Shown here one piece after another: positions 35,709 to 45,046 of a stretch of DNA of 64,000 nt. Source of the stretch: JAJYRX01 sp041655275 (GTDB lineage: Bacteria; Pseudomonadota; Gammaproteobacteria; Burkholderiales; Burkholderiaceae_B); contig JBBAFU010000004.1 in the NCBI GenBank assembly GCA_041655275.1, positions 1 to 64,000 of the forward strand. Direction: 5' to 3'. The notes beneath the pieces are model-generated. The model searched no databases. It was not told the DNA's origin and saw only the letters and a list, made by a program, of their open reading frames with translations. The position numbers and the translations under genes were made by a program. The stretch's first letter is position 1, and each line of letters begins with the position of its first letter.

Positions 35709-36413
35709 TCAGGCAACCGACAGGTAGCGCTCCTGCAATTCCGCATCTTCGGCCAGGGTCCGGGTCTCGACCTCGTGAACCACACGTCCCTTTTCGAGAA
35801 TGTAGGCACGCCGCGCATGACGCAGGGCAAAGTGCACGCTCTGATCGGTGAAGATGATGGTCGTGCCCTGCGCCAGGCTGTCGATCAGCGCGCCGATCTG
35901 CTGCACGATCACCGGCGCCAGACCTTCGTTGGGCTCATCGAGCAGCAGCAGGCGCGGCTCGCTCATCAGGGACCGCGCCACCGCCAGCATCTGCTGCTGC
36001 CCGCCCGACAGCGTGCTCCCGTCCTGATCGGCCAGCTCGGCCAGCATGGGATATTCGTCGAAGACGCGCTCCACCGTCCACTGCTTGGGTGTCCCGGGGC
36101 GCTGGTAGGCGGCCACACTCAGGTTCTCGCGCACGCTCAGGCCGGGAAAGATGCGCCTGTCCTCGGGCACCAGGCCGATGCCCATGCGGGCGATGCGCCA
36201 GGCGGGCAGACCGCAGATCTCCTCGCCATCGAAGCGGATGCTGCCGCGCCGGGGCGGCGTCAGGCCGATGATGCTGCGCAGCGTCGTGCTCTTGCCCGCA
36301 CCGTTGCGACCCAGCAGGCAGATCGTCTCGCCTTCGGCCACCGTGAGCGACACACCCTGCAGGGCGTGGCTCTCGCCGTAATAGGTGTGGATGTCTTTTA
36401 CTTCCAGCATCAT
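35709..36413 (-). CDS. livF: Branched-chain-type ABC transporter ATPase LivF
   Basis: A 234-residue ATP-binding protein: Walker A GRNGAGKST (about 35-43), signature LSGGQQQML, Walker B LLLLDEPNEGLAP, as in LivF. It is the last gene of a five-gene transporter run, overlapping livG by four bases. The HAAT family carries amino acids, amides, aromatic acids or urea; here the run is preceded by an acyl-CoA ligase and an SDR, so an organic acid is as likely as an amino acid. Confidence 0.9.
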   Translation of the reverse strand: MMLEVKDIHTYYGESHALQGVSLTVAEGETICLLGRNGAGKSTTLRSIIGLTPPRRGSIRFDGEEICGLPAWRIARMGIGLVPEDRRIFPGLSVRENLSVAAYQRPGTPKQWTVERVFDEYPMLAELADQDGSTLSGGQQQMLAVARSLMSEPRLLLLDEPNEGLAPVIVQQIGALIDSLAQGTTIIFTDQSVHFALRHARRAYILEKGRVVHEVETRTLAEDAELQERYLSVA

Positions 36414-37192
36414 GACACGGCCTCCCCCAGAGTCTCATCCTGAGCCTCACCCAGATAGGCCTTGCGCACGTCGGGGTGCTGCCGGACTTCCTCGGGCGAA
36501 CCCATGACGAGCAGCTTCCCGCGATGCATGACCAGGATGCGATGCGCCAGGTCGAAGACCACGCTCATGTCGTGCTCGGTGATGATGAAGGTATAGGTAC
36601 CGCTGGCTGCCAGCTGTTTCACCAGCGCGGTTACGCGCCGGGTTTCCTCGGGTGTCATCCCCGCCGTCGGTTCGTCGAGCAATACCAGGGTGGGCTCGGT
36701 CGCGAGCACCACGGCAATCTCGACCAGACGCTTGTCGCCGTAGCTGATGACGCCGGCGCGCTGGTCGGCCATATGCCCGATTTCCAGCTGGTCAAGCAGG
36801 ATCTGGGCGCGCTCCTGCACGGCGCGGTTGCGCGAGGCGATGTTGTACCACCGGCGACTGTCGCCCCACAGGGCCGTGACGGCCACCTCGACATTCTCGC
36901 GCACGGTCATCTCGGTGAAGATGTTGTTGATCTGAAACGAGCGCGAAATACCCAGACGGCTGATCTTGTGCGGCGGCAGACCGGTGATATCCTGACCGCG
37001 GAAGAAAATCTGCCCGCTGGTGGGCGTCATGCGCCCCGAAAGCATGTTGTAGAACGTCGTCTTGCCCGCCCCGTTGGGCCCGATGATGGCCAGGGTCTCG
37101 CGCTCAGCCACCGAAATACTCATGTCCGAGACAGCGGCCACACCACCGAAGCGGCGTGACAACGCCCGGGTTTCCAGAATCGGATCGCTCAT
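36410..37192 (-). CDS. livG: Branched-chain-type ABC transporter ATPase LivG
   Basis: A 260-residue ATP-binding protein: Walker A GPNGAGKTT, the LivG-type signature ISYGDKRLVEIA and Walker B LVLLDEPTAGMTPEE. The ATG at 37192 (MSDPILETRALSRRFGG) is used because it overlaps the livM stop by four bases; the longer frame to 37288 lies inside livM and is not ATPase-like. It pairs with LivF beneath the LivH-LivM channel. Confidence 0.9.
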   Translation of the reverse strand: MSDPILETRALSRRFGGVAAVSDMSISVAERETLAIIGPNGAGKTTFYNMLSGRMTPTSGQIFFRGQDITGLPPHKISRLGISRSFQINNIFTEMTVRENVEVAVTALWGDSRRWYNIASRNRAVQERAQILLDQLEIGHMADQRAGVISYGDKRLVEIAVVLATEPTLVLLDEPTAGMTPEETRRVTALVKQLAASGTYTFIITEHDMSVVFDLAHRILVMHRGKLLVMGSPEEVRQHPDVRKAYLGEAQDETLGEAVS

Positions 37193-38133
37193 GATTTCTC
37201 CAGCCAACGGTCCAGGAAAGTACCCAGCAGGCCACGCCGGAAGAATATCACCATGATGGCGAGAATGATGCCCAGTACCAGCATCCACGCCTGGGTGATG
37301 TCGGTAATGATGGTCTTGAGCAGCACGAACATGCCGGCGCCGAACAGGGGCCCGAGGAAATAGCCCGTGCCGCCCAGGATGGACATGAGCACGGGTTCGG
37401 CCGACATCGTCCAGTGCACCAGCTCGGGGCTGGCAATACGCAGAAAGGGTGCCATCAGGCCGCCCGCCAGCGCCGAGAATGCACCCGATATGGTGAAGGC
37501 AGCCAGGCGGTAATGACGTACGTTCAGACCGCAGAAAGCCACGCGTTCCGGATTCTCGCGAATGGCGCGCAGGACCAGGCCGAAGGAGGAACGGCAGATC
37601 AGGTAGAGCACGGCCATGGCCAATGCCACGATGGCCAGCACCACGTGGTAGTAGACCGCCGGGTTGCCCAGCGTCAGCTCCATGCCCAGGCCCAGACCGC
37701 CCATGCGGAAGCCGGCAATGCCGTCACTGCCGTTGGTGACCGAGCGCCACTGGTGCACGACCGCAAAGACCATCATGCCGAAGGCCAGGGTCAGCATGGC
37801 GAAATAGACCTCATCCAGACGCACACTGAAGAAGCCGATCACCAGGCCCAGCACGGCACCGGCAACGATGGCAACAGCCAGACAGGCCAGCAGGGGCCAG
37901 GGCGAACCCATGAGCAGCATGGCACTGGCATAGGCGCCGATGCCGAAGAAGGCGGCATGGCCGAAGCTGAGCATGCCGGTATAGCCGAAGATCAGATTGA
38001 AACTGGTGGCAAACAGGCCCAGTATGAGGATCTCGGTGGCAATGAAGATATAGAAGTACGGCGCAATCCAGGGCAGGACCACGAGGCCCACTGCCAGGAT
38101 CAGGGCCATCAGGGCCAGCAGCAGGCGCTTCAT
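37189..38133 (-). CDS. livM: Branched-chain-type ABC transporter permease LivM
   Basis: A 314-residue membrane protein with about nine to ten helices. It carries the LivM marks FNLIFGYTGMLSFGHAAFFGIGAY (near 45-68) and the AIRENPERVAFCGLN coupling region. It overlaps livH and livG by four bases each, so the five genes are tightly coupled. It forms the inner-membrane channel with LivH. Confidence 0.9.
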   Translation of the reverse strand: MKRLLLALMALILAVGLVVLPWIAPYFYIFIATEILILGLFATSFNLIFGYTGMLSFGHAAFFGIGAYASAMLLMGSPWPLLACLAVAIVAGAVLGLVIGFFSVRLDEVYFAMLTLAFGMMVFAVVHQWRSVTNGSDGIAGFRMGGLGLGMELTLGNPAVYYHVVLAIVALAMAVLYLICRSSFGLVLRAIRENPERVAFCGLNVRHYRLAAFTISGAFSALAGGLMAPFLRIASPELVHWTMSAEPVLMSILGGTGYFLGPLFGAGMFVLLKTIITDITQAWMLVLGIILAIMVIFFRRGLLGTFLDRWLEKS

Positions 38134-39002
38134 GTGACTGCCCCCTTGCCCATGATCCCGTGGGGCTTGATCAACAGCACAACCGCCATGCCGATGAATG
38201 GCAGGACAAGATTGATATCCGGCAGGTAACGCCCGCCGAAGCCGTGAAGCAGGCCCAGCACGATGGCGCCCAGCAATGCCCCCGGAAAGCTGCCCAGGCC
38301 GCCGATGACGACCACAATGAAACTTTCGATGATGATCTTGTCACCCATGCCGGGGTCGATGGCACGCATGGGCGCCGCCACCACACCGCCCAGCGCGGCC
38401 AGCCAGGCACCAAAGGCGAACACGGCTGTGATCACACGCTTGGTATTGATGCACAGGGCCTGCGCCATCTCGCGATCCAGCGCCGCCGCGCGCATGATGA
38501 TGCCCAGCCGGGTGCGATTGAACAGGTACCACAGCCCGCCCAGGACCACAAAGCCCATGATGACGACGAACAGGCTGTAGGTCGGGTAGGTGATGCCGCC
38601 CGGCAGCCTGATCGTGCCCTGGAAGCCGGCCGGCGGCTCCACCACATGAATCCCCGTTCCCCAGATCTGGCGCACCGACTCGTTGAGGATGAGGAGCAGG
38701 GCGAAAGTGAGCAGCAGGCTGTCGGAGATCTCGCGCTCGTAGATGAAGCGCAGCATGATGCGGTCCACCAGGACGGCCAGCATGGCCACCACCAGTGGCG
38801 CCACGATCAGGGCAAGCCAGAAGGACAGGCCCAGTATGGCGATGCAGCTGTAGGCCACGTAGGCGCCCAGCATATAGAGTGCGCCATGCGCAAAATTGAT
38901 GACATTGAGCACACCGAAGACAATGTTCAGACCCACTGCGATGATGAACAGCAACAGCCCGATATCCAGGCTGTTCAGCAGTGCCAGCGCAATACCGCTC
39001 AT
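38130..39002 (-). CDS. livH: Branched-chain-type ABC transporter permease LivH
   Basis: A 290-residue membrane protein with about eight helices, the LivH marks GLNIVFGVLNVINFAHGALYMLGAY (near 23-47) and the VVIGGLGSFPGALLGAIVLG motif near the end. It starts 88 bases after livK. Confidence 0.9.
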   Translation of the reverse strand: MSGIALALLNSLDIGLLLFIIAVGLNIVFGVLNVINFAHGALYMLGAYVAYSCIAILGLSFWLALIVAPLVVAMLAVLVDRIMLRFIYEREISDSLLLTFALLLILNESVRQIWGTGIHVVEPPAGFQGTIRLPGGITYPTYSLFVVIMGFVVLGGLWYLFNRTRLGIIMRAAALDREMAQALCINTKRVITAVFAFGAWLAALGGVVAAPMRAIDPGMGDKIIIESFIVVVIGGLGSFPGALLGAIVLGLLHGFGGRYLPDINLVLPFIGMAVVLLIKPHGIMGKGAVT

Positions 39003-39090
39003 GACGCCCCCTCGTTATCGTTATTGATCACCGCGGGCCCGGTTGCGCCCGCGGTGGTTTCGCCTGTCGTGTATCGCCACTACACTGCGG

Positions 39091-40308
39091 CTACATCTTG
39101 CACTCGGCATCCACAGCAGGCGTCACCTCATCGCCGCTGAAGTTGCGGATGTCGGCCAGGGAGCGGATCTTGAGCGCATCATCCATGGCGGCCGTGCGTC
39201 CCCAGGTCGGTCCGATCAGCCCCTGGTTGTCGCCCTCACGGAACGTCAGCACACCCGTGGGCGCATTGACGCTGGCGCCCTTGAGCGCTGCAGCAATGGC
39301 CTTGCCATCCGTGCTTCCGGCCTTTTCGATGGCCTGCTTGTAGGCGTAGATGGCGACATAGGCACCTTCGGCGTTATAGCTGGGCGGCGCCTTGTAGGTC
39401 TCGCGATACTTGGCCACGAACTGCTTGTTGAGCTCTGTATCGTGCGAGTCATACCAGTAACGTGTACCCAGCCAGACGTTTTCCGGCATCTGCTCGCCCA
39501 GCGCCGTCAATACCTCGGTTGCCGCGCCCACCGTCATCAGGACCTGGAAGCCCTGATCGAAGAAGCCCCGGTTGTTGGCCTGGCGCACGAAGTTCACCAG
39601 ATCCCCGCCCCATACCGAAATCAGCACACCATCGGGCTTGGCCTCCATCACACTGTTGATGAAGGGGGTGAAGTCCTCGGCGCCGAACCGTGGAAAGGAG
39701 GGATCGGAAGACAGTTCGGCATCCGGCACAAGCTCCTTCAGATACTTGCCGAAGAACTCCCAGGACTGGTGCCCGAAGGCGTAATCCGGCCCTATGGTGG
39801 TCCATTTCTTTGCACCACTATCGGCCGCCACCAGCGCAGCACCCTTCATGTTCTGGTGCACGTTGACGCTGACGCGATAGGTATAGGCATTGCACAGCTT
39901 GCCCGTGACATCAGGCGTTGCCGCATGGGTGATGATGAGCGCGCGCTCGAGCTCGGGAATCACCGGCACCAGCCCCTGTGCCACCCCGGAGCTGTCCAGC
40001 CCCATCAGGCCCACGGCGCCATTCTGATACACGAGCTTGCGCGCCGCCTGGATGGCGGTGGCAGCCTTGCCCTCGCTATCCTCGAACATCACTTCCAGCT
40101 GGCGGCCGAGCACACCGCCCGAACCGTTGATCTCGTCGAGCGCCAGCTGTATGCCCTGCTGGGCAAACTTGCCATAGGCCGCAGCGCTGCCCGACAACAT
40201 GTAGAGGGCACCGATCTTGATCGGGCCATCGGCGGCACCGGCCGGCGCCGCAGCCAGCAGCCCGGCCATGGCGAGCACCGCCAGGCCTTGTCTACTCAGT
40301 GTTTTCAT
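39091..40308 (-). CDS. livK: Periplasmic receptor of the Liv-type transporter
   Basis: A 405-residue type I periplasmic binding protein with a signal peptide (1-26, cleavage after GAA). The mature start IKIGALYMLSGSAAAYGKFAQQG is typical of the HAAT receptor family (Leu/Ile/Val-binding-like); an ABC-type receptor gene of this size in front of livHMGF fits. It lies 24 bases after the acyl-CoA ligase gene on the same strand, which suggests its ligand is the acid that the ligase activates. Confidence 0.85.
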   Translation of the reverse strand: MKTLSRQGLAVLAMAGLLAAAPAGAADGPIKIGALYMLSGSAAAYGKFAQQGIQLALDEINGSGGVLGRQLEVMFEDSEGKAATAIQAARKLVYQNGAVGLMGLDSSGVAQGLVPVIPELERALIITHAATPDVTGKLCNAYTYRVSVNVHQNMKGAALVAADSGAKKWTTIGPDYAFGHQSWEFFGKYLKELVPDAELSSDPSFPRFGAEDFTPFINSVMEAKPDGVLISVWGGDLVNFVRQANNRGFFDQGFQVLMTVGAATEVLTALGEQMPENVWLGTRYWYDSHDTELNKQFVAKYRETYKAPPSYNAEGAYVAIYAYKQAIEKAGSTDGKAIAAALKGASVNAPTGVLTFREGDNQGLIGPTWGRTAAMDDALKIRSLADIRNFSGDEVTPAVDAECKM

Positions 40309-40332
40309 CGTCTTCTCCTTGGTCGTTCGAAG

Positions 40333-41952
40333 TCAGAGACCCGACTTCACGGTTTCACGCAATTTGTTCTTCTGGATCTTGCCTGTCGAGGTTTTCGGCA
40401 ACTCCCCGAATATGATACGCTTGGGAACCTTGAAGCCCGACAGGTGCCGGCGACAGAATGCCAGCAAGGCGTCGGACTCCAGGGAAGCATCCGCCTTCAG
40501 TGTGACGAATGCACAGGGAACCTCACCCCACTTCGGGTCCGGCTGTGCCACCACGGCAGCCTCCAGGACCGCCGGATGGTCGTAGAGGACATTTTCCACC
40601 TCGTGGCTGGAGATGTTCTCGCCGCCGGAAATGATGATGTCCTTGATCCGGTCACGGATCTCCACATAGCCGTCGGGATGCAGGACCCCCAAGTCTCCCG
40701 TGTGAAACCAGCCATCCCGCAAGGCCGTCCCGGTAGCCTCCTCATCCTTGAGATAGCCTTTCATGAGCGTATTGCCGCGCAGGCAGAGCTCACCCATGGT
40801 GGCGGCATCCGCCGGCACGGGCCGGCCGGTCCCGGGATCGAGAACGGTCAGCTCATCAATACTGTACAGTCCCACGCCCTGGCGCGCCAGCTGCCGGGCC
40901 AGCGCGTCGGCCGGCAGGTCCTTCCATTCCTCCTGCCAGACACAGACGCTGGCAGGGCCATAGGTTTCGGTAAGCCCGTAGAGATGGATGATATCGAAGC
41001 CGACATCCTTCGCCTTGTCGAGCGTTGCACTATGCGGTGCGGCACCACCCACAGCAAAGCAGACGCGCCGCTCCAGGCGCAGCCCCGCCGCATGAAAATC
41101 ATTGATGAGACTGTTCAGCACCACGGGCGCACCGCATAGATGGGTAACCCCGTGGCTCAGCATGGCCTCGTGCACCGCATCGCTTGCCACACGATCCAGG
41201 CAGACATGGGTGCCGCCCATGGCGGTCACGGCCCAGGTGTAGCACCAGCCATTGCAGTGGAACATGGGCAGGGTCCACAGGTAGACGGTATCGGGCGTCA
41301 TGCCCATGGCCATGGCATTGCCCAGCGACGACAGATAGGCGCCGCGGTGGTGGTAGACCACGCCCTTGGGTCGTCCGGTGGTGCCCGAAGTGTAGTTCAG
41401 GCTGATGGCATCCCACTCATCCGCCGGCACATGCCAGGCGTAATCGGGCGCGCCCCCGGTCAGCACGGCTTCGTATTCCAGACCCTGGCTGCCCCTTTCG
41501 TCCAGCCGGTCAACCCGGATGAGCGCGGGCTGTTCACCGTCGAGCGCGGCGAGCGCCTGCATCACCAGCGGGGCAAAGCCGGCATCATGAATGAGCACGC
41601 GCGCCTCGCCATGCGCGAGGATATAGCCCAGGCTGGCGGCATCGAGACGGGTGTTCAGTGCATTCAGCACCGCGCCCGCCATGGGCACGCCATAATGGGC
41701 TTCAAGCATCTCGTGGCGGTTGCGGCACAGGATGGCCACGCGGTCACCCGGCGCCACACCCATGCTTTCCAGGGCCGATGCCAGCCGGCGCGAACGCGCA
41801 TAGAGATCCGCATAGCTGAAACGCTGGTCGCCGTCGATGACCGCCGTCTTGTGGGGATAGATGAGCGCCGAACGCTGCAGCAACTGCAGCGGTGTCAGCG
41901 CCGAGTGATTGGCGGCCCGCCGGTGAAGACCGGCATCCATCGTGGAATTCAT
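40333..41952 (-). CDS. AMP-forming acyl-CoA synthetase
   Basis: A 539-residue ligase: SLNYTSGTTGRPKGVVYHHRG A3 motif near residue 180, YGLTETYGPA, DGWFHTGDLGVLHPDG and the C-terminal STGKIQKNKLRE lysine motif. It resembles medium/long-chain or aryl-acid CoA ligases (the 3-methylmercaptopropionyl-/DmdB-like group included). The start ATG at 41952 has GGAG ten bases before it. It lies 13 bases after the SDR gene and 24 before livK, pointing to one operon that imports and activates a carboxylic acid. Substrate not known. Confidence 0.82.
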   Translation of the reverse strand: MNSTMDAGLHRRAANHSALTPLQLLQRSALIYPHKTAVIDGDQRFSYADLYARSRRLASALESMGVAPGDRVAILCRNRHEMLEAHYGVPMAGAVLNALNTRLDAASLGYILAHGEARVLIHDAGFAPLVMQALAALDGEQPALIRVDRLDERGSQGLEYEAVLTGGAPDYAWHVPADEWDAISLNYTSGTTGRPKGVVYHHRGAYLSSLGNAMAMGMTPDTVYLWTLPMFHCNGWCYTWAVTAMGGTHVCLDRVASDAVHEAMLSHGVTHLCGAPVVLNSLINDFHAAGLRLERRVCFAVGGAAPHSATLDKAKDVGFDIIHLYGLTETYGPASVCVWQEEWKDLPADALARQLARQGVGLYSIDELTVLDPGTGRPVPADAATMGELCLRGNTLMKGYLKDEEATGTALRDGWFHTGDLGVLHPDGYVEIRDRIKDIIISGGENISSHEVENVLYDHPAVLEAAVVAQPDPKWGEVPCAFVTLKADASLESDALLAFCRRHLSGFKVPKRIIFGELPKTSTGKIQKNKLRETVKSGL

Positions 41953-41965
41953 GACTGAGGTACTC

Positions 41966-42736
41966 CTACAGCGCAGACTGCAGATGCCCGCCATCCACGA
42001 CCAGGGTTGACCCCGTCATATGGGCCGAGGCATCCGATGCCAGCAACAGCAGCGCGCCAAGCAGGTCTTCCGCCTTGCCGATCCGTCGCGACGGAATGCG
42101 CCGCTGTACGGCTTTCCCGGCTTCGGATTGGAAGAAACTGTGGTTCAGCGGCGTTTCCACATAGCCGGGCGCCAGGGCATTGACGCGTATGCCATGGCGC
42201 GCCCATTCCAGCGCCAGCGCACGCACCATGTGTTCGAGACCGGCCTTGGATACCGCATAGGGGAGAACCTGTGCCGCCACACGCTGCGCAAGAATGGAGG
42301 ATACGGCAATGATGCTGCCCGGCTGTCCGGCTGCGACCAGCCGGCTTGCCGCCTCGCGGCACACCAGCCACGAGCCGGTCAGGTTCACGTCCAGCACGCG
42401 CAGCCAGTCATCGTGCGACAGCTCCAGCGCCGGTCGCGTCACGGCAATGCCGGCATTGGCAACCACAATATCAACAACACCAAAGGCGCCCTGCGCACGG
42501 GCGAAGGCATCCGCCACACTTTCGGGGCGGGTCACATCCAGCGGCGCTGCCATGGCGGTGCAGCCCTGCTGTTCGAGCGCGACAACCGCAGCCTCCAGCG
42601 ACGCCGCAGTACGCCCTGCCAGCACCACCGATGCACCTGCCCGACCCAGGGCCAGACAGAATGCGTGGCCAAGGCCGCCCGCAGCTCCGGTAACCAGTGC
42701 AACCCGACCTGCTAGAGATTGGCCTCTGTATGCCAT
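41966..42736 (-). CDS. Short-chain dehydrogenase/reductase
   Basis: A 256-residue classical SDR: cofactor motif TGAAGGLGHAF (about 17-27), NAG at 92, and the catalytic S...Y-x3-K seen as SSILAQ and YAVSK. It probably oxidises a hydroxy-acyl or alcohol intermediate. The start is the ATG at 42736 (MAYRGQ); a longer frame upstream overlaps yaaA in antisense order and is not SDR-like. It heads the unit SDR-ligase-livKHMGF. Confidence 0.85.
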   Translation of the reverse strand: MAYRGQSLAGRVALVTGAAGGLGHAFCLALGRAGASVVLAGRTAASLEAAVVALEQQGCTAMAAPLDVTRPESVADAFARAQGAFGVVDIVVANAGIAVTRPALELSHDDWLRVLDVNLTGSWLVCREAASRLVAAGQPGSIIAVSSILAQRVAAQVLPYAVSKAGLEHMVRALALEWARHGIRVNALAPGYVETPLNHSFFQSEAGKAVQRRIPSRRIGKAEDLLGALLLLASDASAHMTGSTLVVDGGHLQSAL

Positions 42737-42846
42737 GCTTGCGTCAAGCCTCCAATGTTGTCTCCTGAAATACAGTATCGAATGTTTACACTTGTCACTC
42801 AATCCATGAAAACCCTGCCGGACCGGATCCGCAGACTCTCCGGGGT

Positions 42847-43629
42847 TCAGCGTGCGGCGCGACGGAACACCATGCGGTCGGGCGTGGACACCTCGGGCGC
42901 CCAGGCATAGCCGTCGCTGGAGAAACCCTGCATCGCCGCCGGCGCAGTCATGCGCTCCTCGATAATGGCACGCGCCATCAGACCGCGTGCACGCTTGGCA
43001 TGAAAACTGATCACCTTCCACTGCCCCTTGCTGAAATCCTCGAAAACGCACTGCACCACGCGCGCATCGAGCACGCTCTGGTCGACCGCCTTGAAGTATT
43101 CCACCGACGCCAGATTGACAAGCACGCGCTCGCTGCCGTCCTGCACGGCATCCAGCCTGCGGTTCAGATGCTCGGCAATGGTGGCGCCCCACCACTGGTA
43201 GAGATTGGTGCCGCGTGCCGTTGCCAGCCGCGTTCCCATCTCCAGCCGGTGAGGCTGAATACGATCCAGCGGCCGCAGGACGCCATACAGCCCGCTCAAT
43301 ATCGCCACATGCGCCTGCGCCCACTGCAGCTGCGCATCCGACAGGCTGGCGGCATCCAGCCCCTCGTACACATCGCCGTTGAACGCCAGCACCGCCTGAC
43401 GCGCCCGCGACGGATCAGTGTCCGCAGTCCAGGCCTGATAGCGCTCCACATTGAGCCCGGCCAGCGCATCGCTGAGCTTCATCAGCCGGGCAAGCTCGGA
43501 GCGCCCCAGCGGGCGCAGGACATCGATGAGCGCCGCCGCTTCATCGAGAAAGCAGGGCTCGGAATCCAGCGTTGTCCGTACGGGCGTGTCGTAATCCAGC
43601 TTCTTCGCCGGAGAAAGGACGATGAGCAT
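42847..43629 (-). CDS. yaaA: Peroxide stress protein YaaA (DUF328)
   Basis: A 260-residue protein with the full-length YaaA signature: MLIVLSPAKKLDY at the start, LRPLDRIQPHRLEMGTRL mid-protein and KVISFHAKRARGLMARAII near the end. YaaA lowers intracellular free iron under peroxide stress in Escherichia coli, and the fold binds DNA in vitro. It is 40 bases after the 3-hydroxybutyrate dehydrogenase gene on the same strand. Confidence 0.93.
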   Translation of the reverse strand: MLIVLSPAKKLDYDTPVRTTLDSEPCFLDEAAALIDVLRPLGRSELARLMKLSDALAGLNVERYQAWTADTDPSRARQAVLAFNGDVYEGLDAASLSDAQLQWAQAHVAILSGLYGVLRPLDRIQPHRLEMGTRLATARGTNLYQWWGATIAEHLNRRLDAVQDGSERVLVNLASVEYFKAVDQSVLDARVVQCVFEDFSKGQWKVISFHAKRARGLMARAIIEERMTAPAAMQGFSSDGYAWAPEVSTPDRMVFRRAAR

Positions 43630-43669
43630 GTCGTGATCCTGTCGTCGTTGAAAGCCGGCAGCCGGCGCG

Positions 43670-44455
43670 TCAGCGCGCCGTCCAGCCGCCGTCCAATGTC
43701 AATGTCGTGCCCGTCATCTGGTCAGCGGCGGGCGAGGCAAGGAAAACAGCGGCACAGCCCAGCTGTGCCGGCGTGACGAACTGCAGCGAAGGCTGCTTCT
43801 CTTCGAGCAGCGAGCGCGCCGCCGCCTCGACCTCTATACCCTGCGCCTTGGCAAGCGCCTGGATCTGCGCCTCGACCAGCGGCGTGCGCACCCATCCCGG
43901 GCAGATGGCATTGCAGGTGATGCCGCTGCCTGCATTTTCCAGGGCCGTCACCTTGGTGAGCCCCACCACACCATGCTTGGCTGCCACATAGGCCGACTTG
44001 TGCACCGATGCAACCAGACCGTGCGTGGACGCGATATTGATGATGCGTCCCCAACCCGCCTTCTGCATATGGGGCAGGGCTGCCGCCGTGCCATGAAAGA
44101 CCGCCGACAGATTGAGCGCGATGATGGCATCCCAGCGATCGATCGGGAATGTCTCTATGGGATCCGTATGCTGGATGCCCGCGTTGTTCACCAGGATATC
44201 GATGCCGCCCAGACGCTCGGCGGCGCCATCGATGAAAGCACGCACCGCCTTGGCATCGCTGAGATCGGCATTCAGATAGTGTGCCGCAACATCGAATTCA
44301 AGCTCGAAACCCAGACGCTCCTTCTCGATCGCCTCGGGATCGCCAAACCCGTTGATGACCACATCTGCACCATTGGCAGCAAGCTCGCGTGCAATCGCCA
44401 GACCTATTCCGCTGGTTGAGCCCGTGACAACGGCCTTTTTGTTCGTCAGCATCAT
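43670..44455 (-). CDS. bdhA: D-3-hydroxybutyrate dehydrogenase
   Basis: A 261-residue SDR: TGSTSGIGLAIARELA cofactor motif, NNAG at about 90, and S-Y-K catalytic residues in NIAST and YVAAKHG. The stretches AHYLNADLSD and the C-terminal LASPAADQMTGTTLTLDGGWTAR match bacterial BdhA, which interconverts 3-hydroxybutyrate and acetoacetate in PHB and ketone-body use. Two ATGs at 44455 and 44452 are equivalent. It is distinct from the SDR at 41966. Confidence 0.85.
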   Translation of the reverse strand: MMLTNKKAVVTGSTSGIGLAIARELAANGADVVINGFGDPEAIEKERLGFELEFDVAAHYLNADLSDAKAVRAFIDGAAERLGGIDILVNNAGIQHTDPIETFPIDRWDAIIALNLSAVFHGTAAALPHMQKAGWGRIINIASTHGLVASVHKSAYVAAKHGVVGLTKVTALENAGSGITCNAICPGWVRTPLVEAQIQALAKAQGIEVEAAARSLLEEKQPSLQFVTPAQLGCAAVFLASPAADQMTGTTLTLDGGWTAR

Positions 44456-44600
44456 ATTTCTCCTGAAGGCTGGGAAAATCCGGAAAAAACCCGGATAACG
44501 TCAATACGGACAGTGTAACGCCGCCCTGCCCGCCCGCTGTGCTTGCCCATGACGGCGGGCAAGTCATCAACGCCGGGAGCCCCAAGGTTGTATGATTTTC

Positions 44601-44609
44601 TGCTAGAAT
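44601..44609 (+). promoter_or_regulatory. Extended -10 promoter for tRNA-Ser
   Basis: TGCTAGAAT is an extended -10 element about 42 bases before the tRNA-Ser start; no good -35 is seen. Between it and the tRNA is a small dyad CCGGGA-GATCA-TCCCGG. Confidence 0.45.
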
Positions 44610-44650
44610 CTGCGTCTTGCCCGGGAGATCATCCCGGTGGCTCTACACGC

Positions 44651-44740
44651 GGACAGGTGGCAGAGTGGTCGAATGCGCCGGACTCGAAATCCGGTATACG
44701 TGCAAGCGTATCGTGAGTTCGAATCTCACCCTGTCCGCCA
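44651..44740 (+). tRNA. tRNA-Ser (anticodon CGA)
   Basis: A 90-base tRNA with a long variable arm, typical of serine. The acceptor stem GGACAGG pairs with CCTGTCC, the anticodon loop reads CTCGAAA (anticodon CGA) and the gene encodes its CCA end. No integrase or insertion is seen next to it. Confidence 0.97.
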
Positions 44741-44794
44741 ATGAAGAGCACTTAACTCGCTGATAACAATGAAATAAACAGCTCCACCCCGCTC

Positions 44795-45046
44795 TTAGGA
44801 TACATCCTGCAACGGTTGGGCGCGTTCGACACGCTCACGCTCTCGCGGTGTGTTCATCACATCCCAGAGATTATTGCGCCTCTGCACATTGAGCCAGAAA
44901 TCCGGGCTGTTTCCAAACACACGAGCCAGGATCAATGCCGTTGCCGCTGTTACTTTTCTACGGTTCCCGCATAGTTCATTGACATGCTTGCGCTGAACGC
45001 CCATCGCCTGGGCAAGTGCTGATAGCTGTGATTGTCCAGATAAATG
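44795..45046 (-). pseudogene. higA: Truncated HigA-type antitoxin
   Basis: The frame encodes the C-terminal two-thirds of a HigA antitoxin: LAQAMGVQRKHVNEL (helix-turn-helix), LILARVFGNSPDFWLNVQRR and a normal C-terminus. The first 25 or so residues (usually containing HPGEILREEF) are missing: the frame starts after a stop at 45047-45049 and the only ATG is at 45004, inside the helix-turn-helix. It is joined directly to the last residues of the higB remnant, which suggests a deletion across the higB-higA junction. Confidence 0.75.

Noticed and set aside
41966..43324. A 452-residue SDR with a long N-terminal domain
   Set aside because: The first 196 residues are antisense-like sequence over yaaA; the SDR starts at the ATG at 42736.
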